From Bacteroidaceae bacterium (GTDB lineage: Bacteria; Bacteroidota; Bacteroidia; Bacteroidales; Bacteroidaceae): DNA of 64,000 bases. Position 1 is the first letter of the stretch, and the number at the start of each line of letters is the position of its first letter. Position numbers and translations under genes: made by a program. Location of the stretch: positions 1 through 64,000 of the forward strand of contig JAKSLI010000009.1 in NCBI GenBank assembly GCA_024401305.1, written 5' to 3'. Below the pieces are notes generated by a model. It was not told the DNA's origin, searched no databases, and saw only the letters and a program-made list of their open reading frames with translations. Shown here one piece after another: positions 41,769 through 52,000 of the stretch.

Positions 41769-42401
41769 CTAGCCTTTCAAGAGCTTTATAAACTCCAACG
41801 CATCCTCTGGCAGGTTATATTCCAACTTGCCATTGTCGCGCAATTCCATGAGCAGTTTACCCAATACGTTAGGACCGACGAAGACATCACCTTCGTGCTT
41901 TGTTCCCCACAGTGGTTCCTTGCCACGGAGATGTCCTGTTTCATCCTCAACGATATAGAGTCCCTTGCTGCGGTTTAGTTCGTTGCGGAACTCCTCGCAT
42001 TGCTCGTACTTCTTCTGTAGGCAGAATTTCATGGCATCCATAATCATATCCTTCCAGTCGCTGCGCCACTCTTGGTTGTGCGCCTGAAGAATCTTTGCCA
42101 TCTGTCGCTTAAAGCAGATGCCACATGGCTTAGCATTGATTAGCTGTAAGCACTCGCGGTCAGTAATCTTCATTAGTTGAAAGAGTCGCTCGGTGCAATC
42201 AAATCCAACTCCGTCAATCTCAACCATCGGTTTCCGCTGTTTCTTCTTGGCAGGATGCTTGTAGAAGTTTCCGAAGATGCCCCATTCGCCTGCGACACCT
42301 ACAATCGCAGCTACTTTGTCTGCTGGATAGCTCTCTTCACTCAAGTATTGTGAATGATGCAAAGCAATCATATCACGAATTCTCATGTATGCCATAATCA
42401 A
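41769..42401 (-). CDS. NADAR-family (YbiA-like) N-glycosidase, predicted ADP-ribose-removing antidote
   Basis: 210 residues. NADAR features: VAGEWGIFGNFY (about 37-47), FDCTERLFQLMKITD with Glu71 in the EHLF-like position, PCGICFKRQM, EWRSDWKDMIMDAMKFCLQK and the C-terminal LWGTKHEGDVFVGPNVLGKLL. Family members include YbiA, a riboflavin-pathway N-glycosidase, and enzymes shown to remove ADP-ribose from guanine in DNA. The start codon overlaps the stop of the upstream ART gene by 4 bases, so the two are translationally coupled: a toxin-then-antidote layout is inferred. Sequence is more divergent than YbiA, so confidence in the family is moderate to high. Confidence 0.75.
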   Translation of the reverse strand: MIMAYMRIRDMIALHHSQYLSEESYPADKVAAIVGVAGEWGIFGNFYKHPAKKKQRKPMVEIDGVGFDCTERLFQLMKITDRECLQLINAKPCGICFKRQMAKILQAHNQEWRSDWKDMIMDAMKFCLQKKYEQCEEFRNELNRSKGLYIVEDETGHLRGKEPLWGTKHEGDVFVGPNVLGKLLMELRDNGKLEYNLPEDALEFIKLLKG

Positions 42402-43744
42402 ATATCTTTTGTACTATCTAAGATTGTAAGTTGATATAAGCTATAAGTTAGATTTGTATCACTTATGTCGACACCATATTCAGGGAACCATTCTTCAATA
42501 CCTTCTTTTAGCGCAGAATGGAGTTCAGGATATGTATCTTTAAGGAGTTCAATGTCTACGTATGAAGTCGTTTTGGGTATCAAGATTCTGTTTTCTACAA
42601 TTTCTTTCAATACAGGAACAAAACTATCTTCAATGTAAAGAGGATACCCCAATCCCCATAATTTCTCGTCTTTCTCCTTAACCCAAATACTAATGTTTGG
42701 ACATGTAATATTCATTTCCTCGAATAACTGTTTTGGCCAGAGAAGAGGTTGTATTGGACAATTATTATCCATTATGTCAAAAGATGAATCGTATTCCAAC
42801 ACACAGTCAGGATCATAGTCACCTTCTACCAAGTCTATTTCCCAATCTTCGAGCGGATCGCTGTGGTTTATGAAATCCACTTCTGCCTTGTATAGTTTGT
42901 CATACAGTTCTGGATCATGGCTACGAAACTCTAATGGTACATATCCAATCCATTTTTTCTTCCTATTCCAAAACCATTGGCGTATAGAAATAACTTCTTT
43001 TGGGGTAAGAGTGATATTTATTTCATTCACCCTCTCTCCATTGACGCTGTAGTATCCATTTGTCTTGAATGTGTATGTCTCGTCTTGAAATGACACATAT
43101 TGTGTGAATATCTTTTCCTCGGGTATATTGTTAATGTTATAATCAACAATGTCCACTTCTAAGTTTGCAGTTGAAGATGACAATATCTCTTTTCTACTTG
43201 TCAGCACCCACTTCTTGCATTTATTCTCAATATCAATCCGCTCACGCTTGACGATTCGCACATTAGCCGCATCGAATACAGCGATGTTCTTCGGTCCATT
43301 AGGCTTTGTCTGAGCTGTTGGCCATACGTTGTAGAGCACACCAAGGCTGTTGAGAAACTCTGCCGCAGCTTTCTCTTCCTCAAAGCCAGCCTTCTTGGCG
43401 CCAGTGATGGTCTTGCCCACCCACTTGCGGAACTCCTTGCCTTTAGCCTTCACCTTTTCTGGAGCAGTTGCACCAAGTTTCTCCTCTACCTTATTTATTA
43501 TAATAGGAGAAACAGGGAGGGCTGATGTAAGGTGATTCTCCTCTGTCAATTCAGGGATTTCGACTGTATAGAGATAATGCTCGGGCATTAGCTCCATGTT
43601 ACGTGGCTGCGAATAGTGTACGGCAGAAGCTTCAACCTCTGTCAGATAAACGCCAAAGCCATATTTGATGCCGGTACCTTCACCAGCGCCCGTAAGGTCA
43701 AACTTGTCAAACAAGAATGGCGTGCCATGGTATAATGTCATCAT
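42398..43744 (-). CDS. ADP-ribosyltransferase-fold protein (ART1) with unique C-terminal domain
   Basis: 448 residues. Residues 1-175 are an ART fold: LYHGTPFLFDKFD with His6, GAGEGTGIKYGFGVYLT with Tyr33, and HYLYTVEIPE. The GxGEG...GxGxYLT signature recalls ART domains of phage polyvalent proteins, which use NAD+ to modify a macromolecule. Residues about 180-448 are unlike the rest and AT-rich (about 41800-43200 differs in base use from the ART part) and match no family known to me; they may set target choice. The downstream NADAR gene overlaps by 4 bases. It has its own promoter (43768-43798). ART2 (44702-45367) is a paralogue of the N-terminal half. Confidence 0.72.
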   Translation of the reverse strand: MMTLYHGTPFLFDKFDLTGAGEGTGIKYGFGVYLTEVEASAVHYSQPRNMELMPEHYLYTVEIPELTEENHLTSALPVSPIIINKVEEKLGATAPEKVKAKGKEFRKWVGKTITGAKKAGFEEEKAAAEFLNSLGVLYNVWPTAQTKPNGPKNIAVFDAANVRIVKRERIDIENKCKKWVLTSRKEILSSSTANLEVDIVDYNINNIPEEKIFTQYVSFQDETYTFKTNGYYSVNGERVNEINITLTPKEVISIRQWFWNRKKKWIGYVPLEFRSHDPELYDKLYKAEVDFINHSDPLEDWEIDLVEGDYDPDCVLEYDSSFDIMDNNCPIQPLLWPKQLFEEMNITCPNISIWVKEKDEKLWGLGYPLYIEDSFVPVLKEIVENRILIPKTTSYVDIELLKDTYPELHSALKEGIEEWFPEYGVDISDTNLTYSLYQLTILDSTKDI

Positions 43745-43767
43745 AGTTTTATTAGTTTCTTCGTTTG

Positions 43768-43798
43768 CAAAGTTACGATTTTATTATGAAAATCCAAA
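43768..43798 (-). promoter_or_regulatory. Promoter of the ART1-NADAR operon
   Basis: On the minus strand TTTG (43795-43798), a 19-base spacer and TAACTTTG (43768-43775), 23 bases before the ART1 start. This shows ART1-NADAR can be transcribed apart from ART2-PARG. Confidence 0.75.
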
Positions 43799-43804
43799 AG
43801 CGAA

Positions 43805-44656
43805 CTAACATTTTTCAATGACATCCTTAAACGTTGTATAGTTTATGCCTTTTGAATTATGGTCTTCTATGATGGCAAAACGGATGTCCTTGTATCTGCC
43901 CTTGAACTCATTCTCATTTAGAACATCAATGAATAATTGTGCCATATGACAAGGAGGATTGCCAAAGGCTCCGCATCCCCATGCGCCAAGTACAAGTGAG
44001 TCATGGCCATGCAGAATGCCCATGCGATATATCGTGCGAATCTTGTTCTTTGTGATGGCTACGGCACTTCCTGTCAATAAGCCATTCTTGACAGCAGGTT
44101 CATCGCCAAGGAAAGCACGCTTAACGTTCAGGGCAGCTACAGTGATGAAAGAGGTCTCAAATGGTTCGTAAAGCCATTCGTATCTTGTATCCTTAAACAC
44201 GGTCACCCCTTCAGAGTATATTCCTCCGAAGTTAGTGTTTAAAGGATAGCCCTGCTCAATGAAATCCAGATCATACAAGTCACAGGTGTATTCATCTTTG
44301 TTTGGTTCTATAACGAAGTCATAGCAATCCTTGTCAAAACGATAGAGCGACATGAACAGATTGCTTCTGCGGAAAATGCATTCTTCCTGCGCCCTTGCAC
44401 CATGCAATACTCCACCACCAGGTCTAAAAGCATTAGCCATGTTAAGGACAGCAGGATTAAGCCCTTCGTCAAGCATCTCCTTTGCTGCATCCAGACAATC
44501 TTTGTTGATTACGCTAACTGCTGTATTGAAACAATCTTTTTCAGAAGGTCCCAATTTCACTTCTTCAGAATACAACTTACTTAGAGAAGGATTGTTAAAT
44601 TCACCCTCAAAGCTATCTGCTATGGTTTCCTGATATATGCTTATCAAGTTTGTCAT
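43805..44656 (-). CDS. Macrodomain-type poly(ADP-ribose) glycohydrolase (TIGR02452/DUF2263 family)
   Basis: 283 residues. MANAFRPGGGVLHGARAQEE (residues about 73-92) is the bacterial PARG signature GGG-x(6-8)-QEE, with Gly80-82 and Glu91-92 as catalytic loop and acid. LVLGAWGCGAFGNPP (221-235) is the macrodomain diphosphate-binding loop. The family removes ADP-ribose from proteins or nucleic acids. The gene starts 45 bases after the ART2 stop with no good promoter between, so it should be co-transcribed with ART2 and reverse its modification (inference from gene order). Confidence 0.88.
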   Translation of the reverse strand: MTNLISIYQETIADSFEGEFNNPSLSKLYSEEVKLGPSEKDCFNTAVSVINKDCLDAAKEMLDEGLNPAVLNMANAFRPGGGVLHGARAQEECIFRRSNLFMSLYRFDKDCYDFVIEPNKDEYTCDLYDLDFIEQGYPLNTNFGGIYSEGVTVFKDTRYEWLYEPFETSFITVAALNVKRAFLGDEPAVKNGLLTGSAVAITKNKIRTIYRMGILHGHDSLVLGAWGCGAFGNPPCHMAQLFIDVLNENEFKGRYKDIRFAIIEDHNSKGINYTTFKDVIEKC

Positions 44657-44701
44657 AATAGTATTGGTTTATTTGAAAATGATGAGTTTGTTTTAGGATA
44701 A

Positions 44702-45367
44702 TTATAATGTGTTAATATCTATTTCTGTTCTCTCGGAATTCTTCTTCTCAATGCAGGTAACTTTATCTGGCTTGCTCTTATCCTTTACCTTGAACTCAAC
44801 CTCCACCCGCTCAATCTTAGTGATGCGTATGTCGCTACCGTTGAACATGGCGATTTTCAGTTTCTCTACAGGCATCATCGTTCCGCGCCGAGGCCATTTG
44901 CTTTGTGGCCAGGCAAGTCCGATGACATCATGTCCATAAAACCAGTCGGCACAAAGTTTCTGTGCTATTCCCACTTCGTTCTTGCCCTTTGGCTTACGAC
45001 CATATTCCTTAATGAAGAGCATGGTCTCCAATTGGGTGCGGAAATCGTTGCCCCATTCCAAGTCAGAACTGTTTTTTATCGGTCCAATCTCCTTTTCTAC
45101 AAGAGAGGAAATCTCTTTAGGCACAGGCTTATGCAGCACAAAGTATTTGCCTTCGTTGGTTTCAGGGTTAGGTATTTCTACCGAATATACATAGTGGTCG
45201 GCAGCATTACGACCTGGTCCTTTGCCGCTGTAAAGAACGGCTGTGGCAAAAGCGGAAGTTAGATAGGAGCCCCAACCGAACTTCGACTTTCCTTCACCAG
45301 TGCCGATTGTGTCTTGTGGGCGAAACTCCTTGAAGAGTTTTGTCGTGCCATGGTATATTGTAATCAT
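44702..45367 (-). CDS. ADP-ribosyltransferase-fold protein (ART2)
   Basis: 221 residues, essentially the ART domain alone. ITIYHGTTKLFKEF with His6, GTGEGKSKFGWGSYLT with Tyr35, HYVYSVEIPNPETNEGKYFV and the closing FNGSDIRITKIERVEVE parallel ART1 (FDAANVRIVKRERIDIE). The two proteins are clearly paralogues but far from identical. NAD+-dependent modification of a cell component is inferred; whether the target is DNA, RNA or protein is unknown. Followed by the PARG gene. No convincing -7 box was found directly upstream, so it may be read from an unusual promoter. Confidence 0.72.
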   Translation of the reverse strand: MITIYHGTTKLFKEFRPQDTIGTGEGKSKFGWGSYLTSAFATAVLYSGKGPGRNAADHYVYSVEIPNPETNEGKYFVLHKPVPKEISSLVEKEIGPIKNSSDLEWGNDFRTQLETMLFIKEYGRKPKGKNEVGIAQKLCADWFYGHDVIGLAWPQSKWPRRGTMMPVEKLKIAMFNGSDIRITKIERVEVEFKVKDKSKPDKVTCIEKKNSERTEIDINTL

Positions 45368-45458
45368 ATTTCTTACTATTTTTCTTACTGATTTCTTCTA
45401 ACGAGTTTTTCACGTTTCCGAACGAACGAACAAAAAAATGAAGACGGAAACAAAAAGT

Positions 45459-45490
45459 AAGGGCAAGTATCCGGAAAGATACTCGCCCTT
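45459..45490 (-). terminator. Terminator of the ppdK transcript
   Basis: AAGGGCAAGTATC pairs with GATACTCGCCCTT; on the minus strand it is followed by a T-rich tail. It lies 38 bases after the ppdK stop. Confidence 0.75.
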
Positions 45491-45527
45491 TATGTTATCT
45501 ATTATTTCTAGTATTATCCTATAAGGA

Positions 45528-48254
45528 TTACTCCTCAACAGCAGCCTGCGCGGCAGCAAGACGTGCGATAGGCACACGGAATGGAGAGCAAGATGCGTAC
45601 TTCATGCCGAGCTTAGCGCAGAACTTAACTGATGAAGGTTCACCACCGTGCTCACCACAGATACCTGTACGGATACCTGGACGAACTGCGTTACCCTTCT
45701 CGCAAGCCATCTTGATGAGCTGGCCAACACCGTTCTGGTCGAGAACAGCGAATGGATCAGCCTTGAGGATCTTCTTCTCGAGATACTCAGGAACGAATGA
45801 AGCAACGTCGTCACGAGAGTAACCGAATGTCATCTGAGTAAGGTCGTTAGTACCGAATGAGAAGTACTCAGCCTCAGTAGCGATGCGATCTGCAGTGAGA
45901 CAAGCACGTGGAATCTCGATCATTGTACCAACCTCGAACTTGATCTCTGTGCCATACTCTGCGAATACCTCAGCAGCAACCTTCTTGATGATTTCCTTCT
46001 GCTGCTTGAGCTCATAGAGGATACCTACGAGTGGAACCATGATCTCTGGATGTGGATCGTAGCCTTCCTTCTTCAACTCGCAAGCTGCAGAAAGGATAGC
46101 GCGTGTCTGCATAGCAGTGATCTCTGGGAATGTAACACCAAGACGGCAACCACGGTGACCGAGCATTGGGTTAGCCTCGTCGAGAGCCTCTGCACGCTTC
46201 TTGATGACCTCTAGATCAACGCCCATCTGCTCAGCCATTTCCTGCTGACCCTGTGGGTTCTCCTTGTTAGGAACGAACTCGTTGAGTGGTGGGTCAAGGA
46301 GACGGATGTTAACCTGGAGACCGTCCATAGCCTTGAGGATTCCGTAGAAGTCAGCCTTCTGGTATGGGAGGAGCTTGGCGAGAGCGAGCTCACGGTCAGC
46401 AACGTTCTCAGCGAGAATCATCTCACGCATAGCCTTGATCTTCTCACCCTCGAAGAACATGTGCTCTGTACGAGTAAGACCGATACCCTTAGCACCGAAG
46501 TCGCGTGCCTTCTTAGCGTCAGCAGGAGTATCAGCATTTGTGCGAACTTCCATCTTAGTGTACTTGTCGCAGAGGTCCATGAGAGCCTTGAAGTCGCCAG
46601 AAAGCTCTGGGTCGATGGTCTTGACTTCGCCAGCATAAACCTGACCAGTAGTACCGTTGAGTGAGATGTAGTCACCTTCCTTATATACTACGCCGCCGAT
46701 TTCGACAGTCTTAGCCTTGTAGTCAACATTGATTTCACCAGCACCTGATACGCAGCACTTACCCATACCACGAGCCACAACGGCAGCGTGAGAGGTCATA
46801 CCACCACGAGCGGTGAGGATACCCTCAGCTGCTGACATACCAGCGAGGTCCTCAGGAGAGGTCTCGATACGTACCATGACTACCTTGTGACCGTTAGCAT
46901 GCCACTCCTGAGCGTCGTCAGCGTGGAATACGATCTGACCGCAAGCAGCACCTGGAGAAGCAGGGAGACCCTGAGTGATGACCTTGGCAGCCTTCTGAGC
47001 GCTCTTCTCGAATACTGGGTGGAGGAGTTCGTCGAGCTTGTTTGGTTCACAACGGAGGATAGCAGTCTTCTCGTCGATCATGCCTTCGCGGAGGAGGTCC
47101 ATGGCAATCTTAACCATGGCAGTACCTGTACGCTTACCGTTACGAGTCTGGAGGAACCAGAGCTTGCCTTCCTGTACAGTGAACTCCATATCCTGCATAT
47201 CGTGGTAGTGGTGCTCAAGCTTATCCTGGAGAGCGTCGAGTTCTGCATAGATCTCAGGCATTGCCTCTTCCATAGAAGGATACTTGGCTACGCGCTCTTC
47301 CTCAGAGATGCCAGCACGCTCAGCCCAACGCTGTGAGCCGACCTTAGTGATCTGCTGTGGTGTACGGATACCAGCAACAACGTCCTCACCCTGTGCGTTA
47401 ACGAGGTACTCACCATTGAAGAGGTTTTCGCCGTTACCTGCGTCGCGAGAGAAGCAAACACCAGTAGCTGAAGTGTCGCCCATGTTACCGAATACCATTG
47501 CCATGACTGAAACGGCAGTACCCCACTCATCAGGAATACCTTCCATCTTACGATAGAGGATGGCACGCTCGTTCATCCAAGAACGGAATACAGCGCAGAT
47601 AGCACCCCAGAGCTGGTCGATTGGGTTTGTAGGGAAGTCCTGACCAGTCTGCTCCTTGATGGCAGCCTTGAAGAGCTCAACGAGCTTCTTGAGAGACTCA
47701 ACAGAGAGGTCCTTGTCGAGAACAACGCCCTGCTCTTCCTTAACCTTCTCGATGATAGCCTCGAATGGGTCGATATCCTCCTTGTTCACTGGCTTGAGAC
47801 CCAAAACAACGTCACCATACATCTGTACGAAACGGCGGTAAGAGTCGTAAACGAAGTGAGGATTGTTAGTCTTCTTAGCCATACCCTCAGCAACTTCGTC
47901 GTTGAGACCGAGGTTGAGGATAGTATCCATCATACCAGGCATTGAAGCGCGAGCACCTGAACGAACTGAAACGAGGAGAGGGTTGTTAACATCACCGAAC
48001 TTGCAGTTCATAAGGTTCTCAGTGTGGGCAACAGCAGCCATCACTTCTTCCTGGAGGAGTTCCTTGATCTTTTCTTCACCTACCTCGTAATACTCGTTAC
48101 AAGTATCAGTAGTGATAGTGAAGCCTGGAGGTACTGGTACACCGATAAGGTTCATTTCCGCAAGGTTAGCGCCCTTGCCACCGAGTGCCTCACGCATCTG
48201 TGCGTTACCTTCAGCCTGTCCATTACCGAAGGTATAAACTCTTTTCTGACTCAT
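45528..48254 (-). CDS. ppdK: Pyruvate, phosphate dikinase
   Basis: 908 residues, full length. It interconverts pyruvate + ATP + Pi and phosphoenolpyruvate + AMP + PPi in the cytosol. Domains in order: ATP-grasp (ALGGKGANLAEMNLIGVPVP), the swivelling phosphohistidine domain (ILTARGGMTSHAAVVARGMG, the His after TS) and the PEP-binding TIM barrel (LTRTEHMFF, GICGEHGGEPSSVKFC with the catalytic Cys). In anaerobic Bacteroidota it supports PPi-linked glycolysis or gluconeogenesis. The codon choice is more biased than in neighbours, as expected for a highly expressed gene. Own promoter and terminator. Confidence 0.97.
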   Translation of the reverse strand: MSQKRVYTFGNGQAEGNAQMREALGGKGANLAEMNLIGVPVPPGFTITTDTCNEYYEVGEEKIKELLQEEVMAAVAHTENLMNCKFGDVNNPLLVSVRSGARASMPGMMDTILNLGLNDEVAEGMAKKTNNPHFVYDSYRRFVQMYGDVVLGLKPVNKEDIDPFEAIIEKVKEEQGVVLDKDLSVESLKKLVELFKAAIKEQTGQDFPTNPIDQLWGAICAVFRSWMNERAILYRKMEGIPDEWGTAVSVMAMVFGNMGDTSATGVCFSRDAGNGENLFNGEYLVNAQGEDVVAGIRTPQQITKVGSQRWAERAGISEEERVAKYPSMEEAMPEIYAELDALQDKLEHHYHDMQDMEFTVQEGKLWFLQTRNGKRTGTAMVKIAMDLLREGMIDEKTAILRCEPNKLDELLHPVFEKSAQKAAKVITQGLPASPGAACGQIVFHADDAQEWHANGHKVVMVRIETSPEDLAGMSAAEGILTARGGMTSHAAVVARGMGKCCVSGAGEINVDYKAKTVEIGGVVYKEGDYISLNGTTGQVYAGEVKTIDPELSGDFKALMDLCDKYTKMEVRTNADTPADAKKARDFGAKGIGLTRTEHMFFEGEKIKAMREMILAENVADRELALAKLLPYQKADFYGILKAMDGLQVNIRLLDPPLNEFVPNKENPQGQQEMAEQMGVDLEVIKKRAEALDEANPMLGHRGCRLGVTFPEITAMQTRAILSAACELKKEGYDPHPEIMVPLVGILYELKQQKEIIKKVAAEVFAEYGTEIKFEVGTMIEIPRACLTADRIATEAEYFSFGTNDLTQMTFGYSRDDVASFVPEYLEKKILKADPFAVLDQNGVGQLIKMACEKGNAVRPGIRTGICGEHGGEPSSVKFCAKLGMKYASCSPFRVPIARLAAAQAAVEE

Positions 48255-48310
48255 GTGTTGAATAAGTTTTAAGTGTTTATTAAATAGTTATTGTTTTTCA
48301 AATGAGACTG

Positions 48311-48341
48311 CAAAGTTAACAAATTAATTTACATCAACAAA
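48311..48341 (-). promoter_or_regulatory. ppdK promoter
   Basis: On the minus strand TTTG (48338-48341), 19 bases, TAACTTTG (48311-48318), 57 bases before the start codon. Confidence 0.75.
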
Positions 48342-48448
48342 CAAAACCATGCTTTTTTTGCATTTTCTTTGTGTAAAAACATCTTTCCTATACTATTTGT
48401 GCGAACAAAGTGGAGGTTTGTTGGCAAACTAACACTAATATTTTATTG

Positions 48449-48652
48449 TCAAACGCGAGTTGCACGAGTAACACAAGTTCAAAATGTTTCAACGGTTTCA
48501 ATGGTTTCAACGGTTTCAATGAAACTTTTGAAACTCATGAAGCTTCAGAAACCTATACTTTAAAACTCGTGACACTAGGGAAACCCGTGTTTATATAATT
48601 CAACATTTATTGTCAAAACGCGAGTTGCATGAGTTCTTTAATTCTTATAGTC
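48449..48652. repeat. Repeat D copy 2 and partial copy 3, with nested FN palindrome
   Basis: 48449-48592 matches 4827-4967 at both ends (ACGCGAGTTGCACGAGTAAC and ACTCGTGACACTAGGGAAAC plus CCGTGTTT) but its centre (48484-48552) is an FN palindrome, a run of GTTTCAACGGTTTCAATGG type followed by TGAAACTTTTGAAACTC. 48607-48652 is the start of another D copy. No gene lies between 48255 and 48766. Confidence 0.65.
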
Positions 48653-48717
48653 CAATTGATATTCATTAACAATTGCCGCCAACAACGCCCCGCAAACGAA
48701 AAAAATCGCCAAAACCT

Positions 48718-48748
48718 TTTGTCAGTTGTCAAAATAGTTATACCTTTG
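48718..48748 (+). promoter_or_regulatory. tRNA-Phe promoter
   Basis: TTTG (48718-48721), 19-base spacer, TACCTTTG (48741-48748), 18 bases upstream of the mature tRNA. Confidence 0.8.
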
Positions 48749-48766
48749 CACCCGCTAAACAGCAAA

Positions 48767-48839
48767 GGTGCCATAGCTCAGTTGGTAGAGCATCGGACTG
48801 AAAATCCGTGTGTCACTGGTTCGAATCCCGTTGGCACCA
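48767..48839 (+). tRNA. tRNA-Phe (anticodon GAA)
   Basis: 73 bases folding as a cloverleaf: acceptor GGTGCCA/TGGCACC, D arm GCTCAGTTGGTAGAGC, anticodon stem CGGACTGAAAATCCG with GAA, T arm ACTGGTTCGAATCCCGT and discriminator A. The 3' CCA is not encoded (CCT follows), so it is added by the CCA enzyme. The hairpin at 48856-48893 is its terminator. Confidence 0.95.
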
Positions 48840-48855
48840 CCTCCTCCTTTAATAC

Positions 48856-48893
48856 AAACCCTGCTTGTTTCACTTGAAACGGCAGGGTTTTTT
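48856..48893 (+). terminator. Terminator after tRNA-Phe
   Basis: AAACCCTGC pairs with GGCAGGGTTT around a GTTTC...GAAAC inner stem, followed by six T residues. Confidence 0.85.
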
Positions 48894-49090
48894 CGTGTGT
48901 TTTTGCTGATATTTTTGCCATAAATTAGTGTGCAAAGCAGAGAGAATGTGGCTATTGATATTTGTTAAGAAATCGGGGGGGGTGAAAAGTCTCTGCTTAC
49001 TATATATAATGTAATATGCGTAAATTTTGATAATTTTGCAGAAAATAACATCAATAATTAACATTTTATAATTTTCTAACACAAAAGCGT

Positions 49091-52000
49091 ATGAAGAAAT
49101 TTACTCTTTTTCTATTGGCCATGATTATGGCAACAGTAGCATTCGCTCAGGCACCAATAACGCTCAACAAGAAGCTTGCTGCGCAGAAGCCGGAGAAGGT
49201 GCAACTGACTGAAGCTCAGAAAAAGAACGTCATCGGCAAGGTCGAGGGACGTCAAGCAAAAATCCAACTTAAAAGTCCGGTTCGTCCGATGAAGGCTCGT
49301 ATGGCAGACAAGGTCAGCCATAAGCTCAATGCAAACCAGAAGCAGTTGACTGCCAAGGATTTGAAGCAAAGTTTGAACAATAATGCTGCAAAGAAGCTTG
49401 AGTCTTTCAAGGTAAAGATGGCTCAGAAAACAGGCAAGAAGTCTGCAAGCAAGGCTCCTCGCAAGGCAAACGCAACTCCTACAGAGGCTCCTGCCGGCCT
49501 TGACACCGAGACGTATGTCTATAACGGTCTCAGCTTTGTTGATATGGGTGCCGTTACATACGACGTTGAAGTAGGCTTTGATGGCAATGATGTTTATATC
49601 CAGGGTCTTCTCCGCGTGCTTCCAAAGGGCTGGATAAAGGGCGTGAAGAGCGGCAACCAGATTACTTTCGCTATGGGTCAGTGCCTTGGGGAAACTGAGG
49701 TGATAGACGCTCAGACAAATGAGAACCTCGGCATTCTTCCTGTTTCGCTCATGTACCAGAACGGTACTACTGGCGAGATTACTGATTTCGTTCTCGATGT
49801 CAATGAGGAGACAGGCGTTCTTACTGATGCTGACGGATATGGAGCCTTGATTTTCGATGATGGCAACGAGGGTATGCTTGACGCTTTGCTTAGCAGCCAG
49901 CTCACTCCAAAGTCTGCATTAGGCGACGTGAGCTACGACCTTGTTACTCCTCCTGCCAGTGCAGAGGTGTTTGGCGTTGATATCAGTGCTACAAGCTTTT
50001 CCCTTGAAAAGCAGGTTTCCAACACAGGTATGATGGCTATCGATGGCAATGACATCTATGTGCTCGGTCTTTGTCCAGACGTTTCTGGTTGGGTAAAGGG
50101 TACCATCGGCGCAAACAATAAGGTGACATTCCCTAAGGGCCAGTACCTTGGTCAGTATCGTGGCATGCTCGACATCTGGTTCATGGGCTTGAACCCACAA
50201 GATCCTAACATGAACTTGATTGATGCTCTTGCAACATGGGATCCTGCAGAGCGCACTCTCACTTTCGATCCTACAACATGGATTGTAGAGAATGTTGATC
50301 CAATAACATTTAAGTTTGCTGACCTATTCTATAATGTGTTCGTAGAGCCAATGGGCGCAGACCGCACTATCGTTGTTCCACCTGCAGGTCTTGAAACAAA
50401 GGAATATTCTACTACCGTAAGGTCTCTCGGAAACTATGAATATGCAAAGAAGCCATACACAGCAAAAATAGGCTTCGATGGCGATGACGCTTACATTCAG
50501 GGACTTTTCTTCTATGCTCCTTCAGCATGGTTAAAGGGAACTCGCAATGCAGACGGTAGCATCACATTCGTAAAGAACCAGTATCTCGGTACTGTCCAGG
50601 GCTTTGACGTTTATGTTGTGCCTTGCTCAGATGAGGAAGACGAAGACGTGCCTGCGGAAATCTATGATAGCTTTACTCTCAAGTATGATGCCGAGAACGA
50701 CACATATACTTATAATGAGGTAAACACAAACATCTCATTCTCAGTAGCACCAGAGAGCACAGACGCTGTTGACATCATCTGCAACGTCGTACTGAATGGT
50801 TCGGGTACTCCAGGGGAGGAAATCAACACTGACGTAATCTATGACCAGCCAGAAGGCGAACTCACGGGCTACACTCGTGGCGGTGGCGCTTACTACTCTT
50901 TCTGGGGCTATATCCTTGAAACTACACAGGGTGGCACAAGCATCAAGATCGTTACAAACGGCAACGATGTATATATGGAGAACCCTATCTCACAGGCTCC
51001 TGTAGAGGGCGGTTCATGGGTTAAGGGTACGCTCGATGGCAACAAGATCCACGTGCCATTGAAGCAGTGTACTCTCTACTCTGATAAGGAAGGCTGGGGT
51101 TACATGACAGCAACATTCCGTCCGGAAGTGATTTATGATGAGGATGCAGACGAGACTTACCTCGACTATGTGATGACTGACGAAAAAGAGGTTGTGTTCA
51201 CTATCAACGAAGACGGCACAGTCACTTTGGACCACCAGTCAGAGATGAATGAGTACGGCTATGCAGACTGGATCTACGGTCTTGCTTATACTGACAACAA
51301 GGTATGGGCAGAGCTTGGCGACTTCAACTCTGTCTATACTCCATTCCATGGCGAATACGCTACCATCCCTGAAGGTCTCAACAAGGAGACTTGGGCAATG
51401 ATGTACAAAGACGACAACGACTACTCTTCTGCTCGCATGGTTGACGTGGCAATCGATGGCGACAAGATGTACATCGCAGGCATGTCAGAATACGATCCTG
51501 AAGCTACGATGGTAGGTACTATCTCTGATGGTAAGGTTACATTTGCAAGCGACCAATACATGGGTCTTAGCAGCGGTTACATTTCTTACGGAGTATTCGC
51601 AAACATCACTACAAAGCTGGTTTATGACGAATACTATGATGAGTACATGGAAATGACAGATTTCGAGTACCTTCCAGAGTATTCTCTTGCTTACGATGCA
51701 GAGAACAAGATGCTCGTTTCTGACGAGGAGGTTGCTTTCATCCTGAACGCTGGCGAGGGTGCTGAGGATATCCTCTATGTCACTATGGCAAAGCATCCTA
51801 AGTTCAACTACTTCGAGGAGGTTCCTGCAATTCCTGCAGACCCTGAGTTCTTTGAAGTTAGCGAGTGGTTTGATGACTATGGCTACGACATGCTTTCTTG
51901 CAACGTAATACTTGAGGACGTGAACGGCAAGTATATGAATCAGGATAAGGTGTTCTATACTATCTGGGTTGAAATCGATGGCGAGAAGGAGCAGTTCGTA

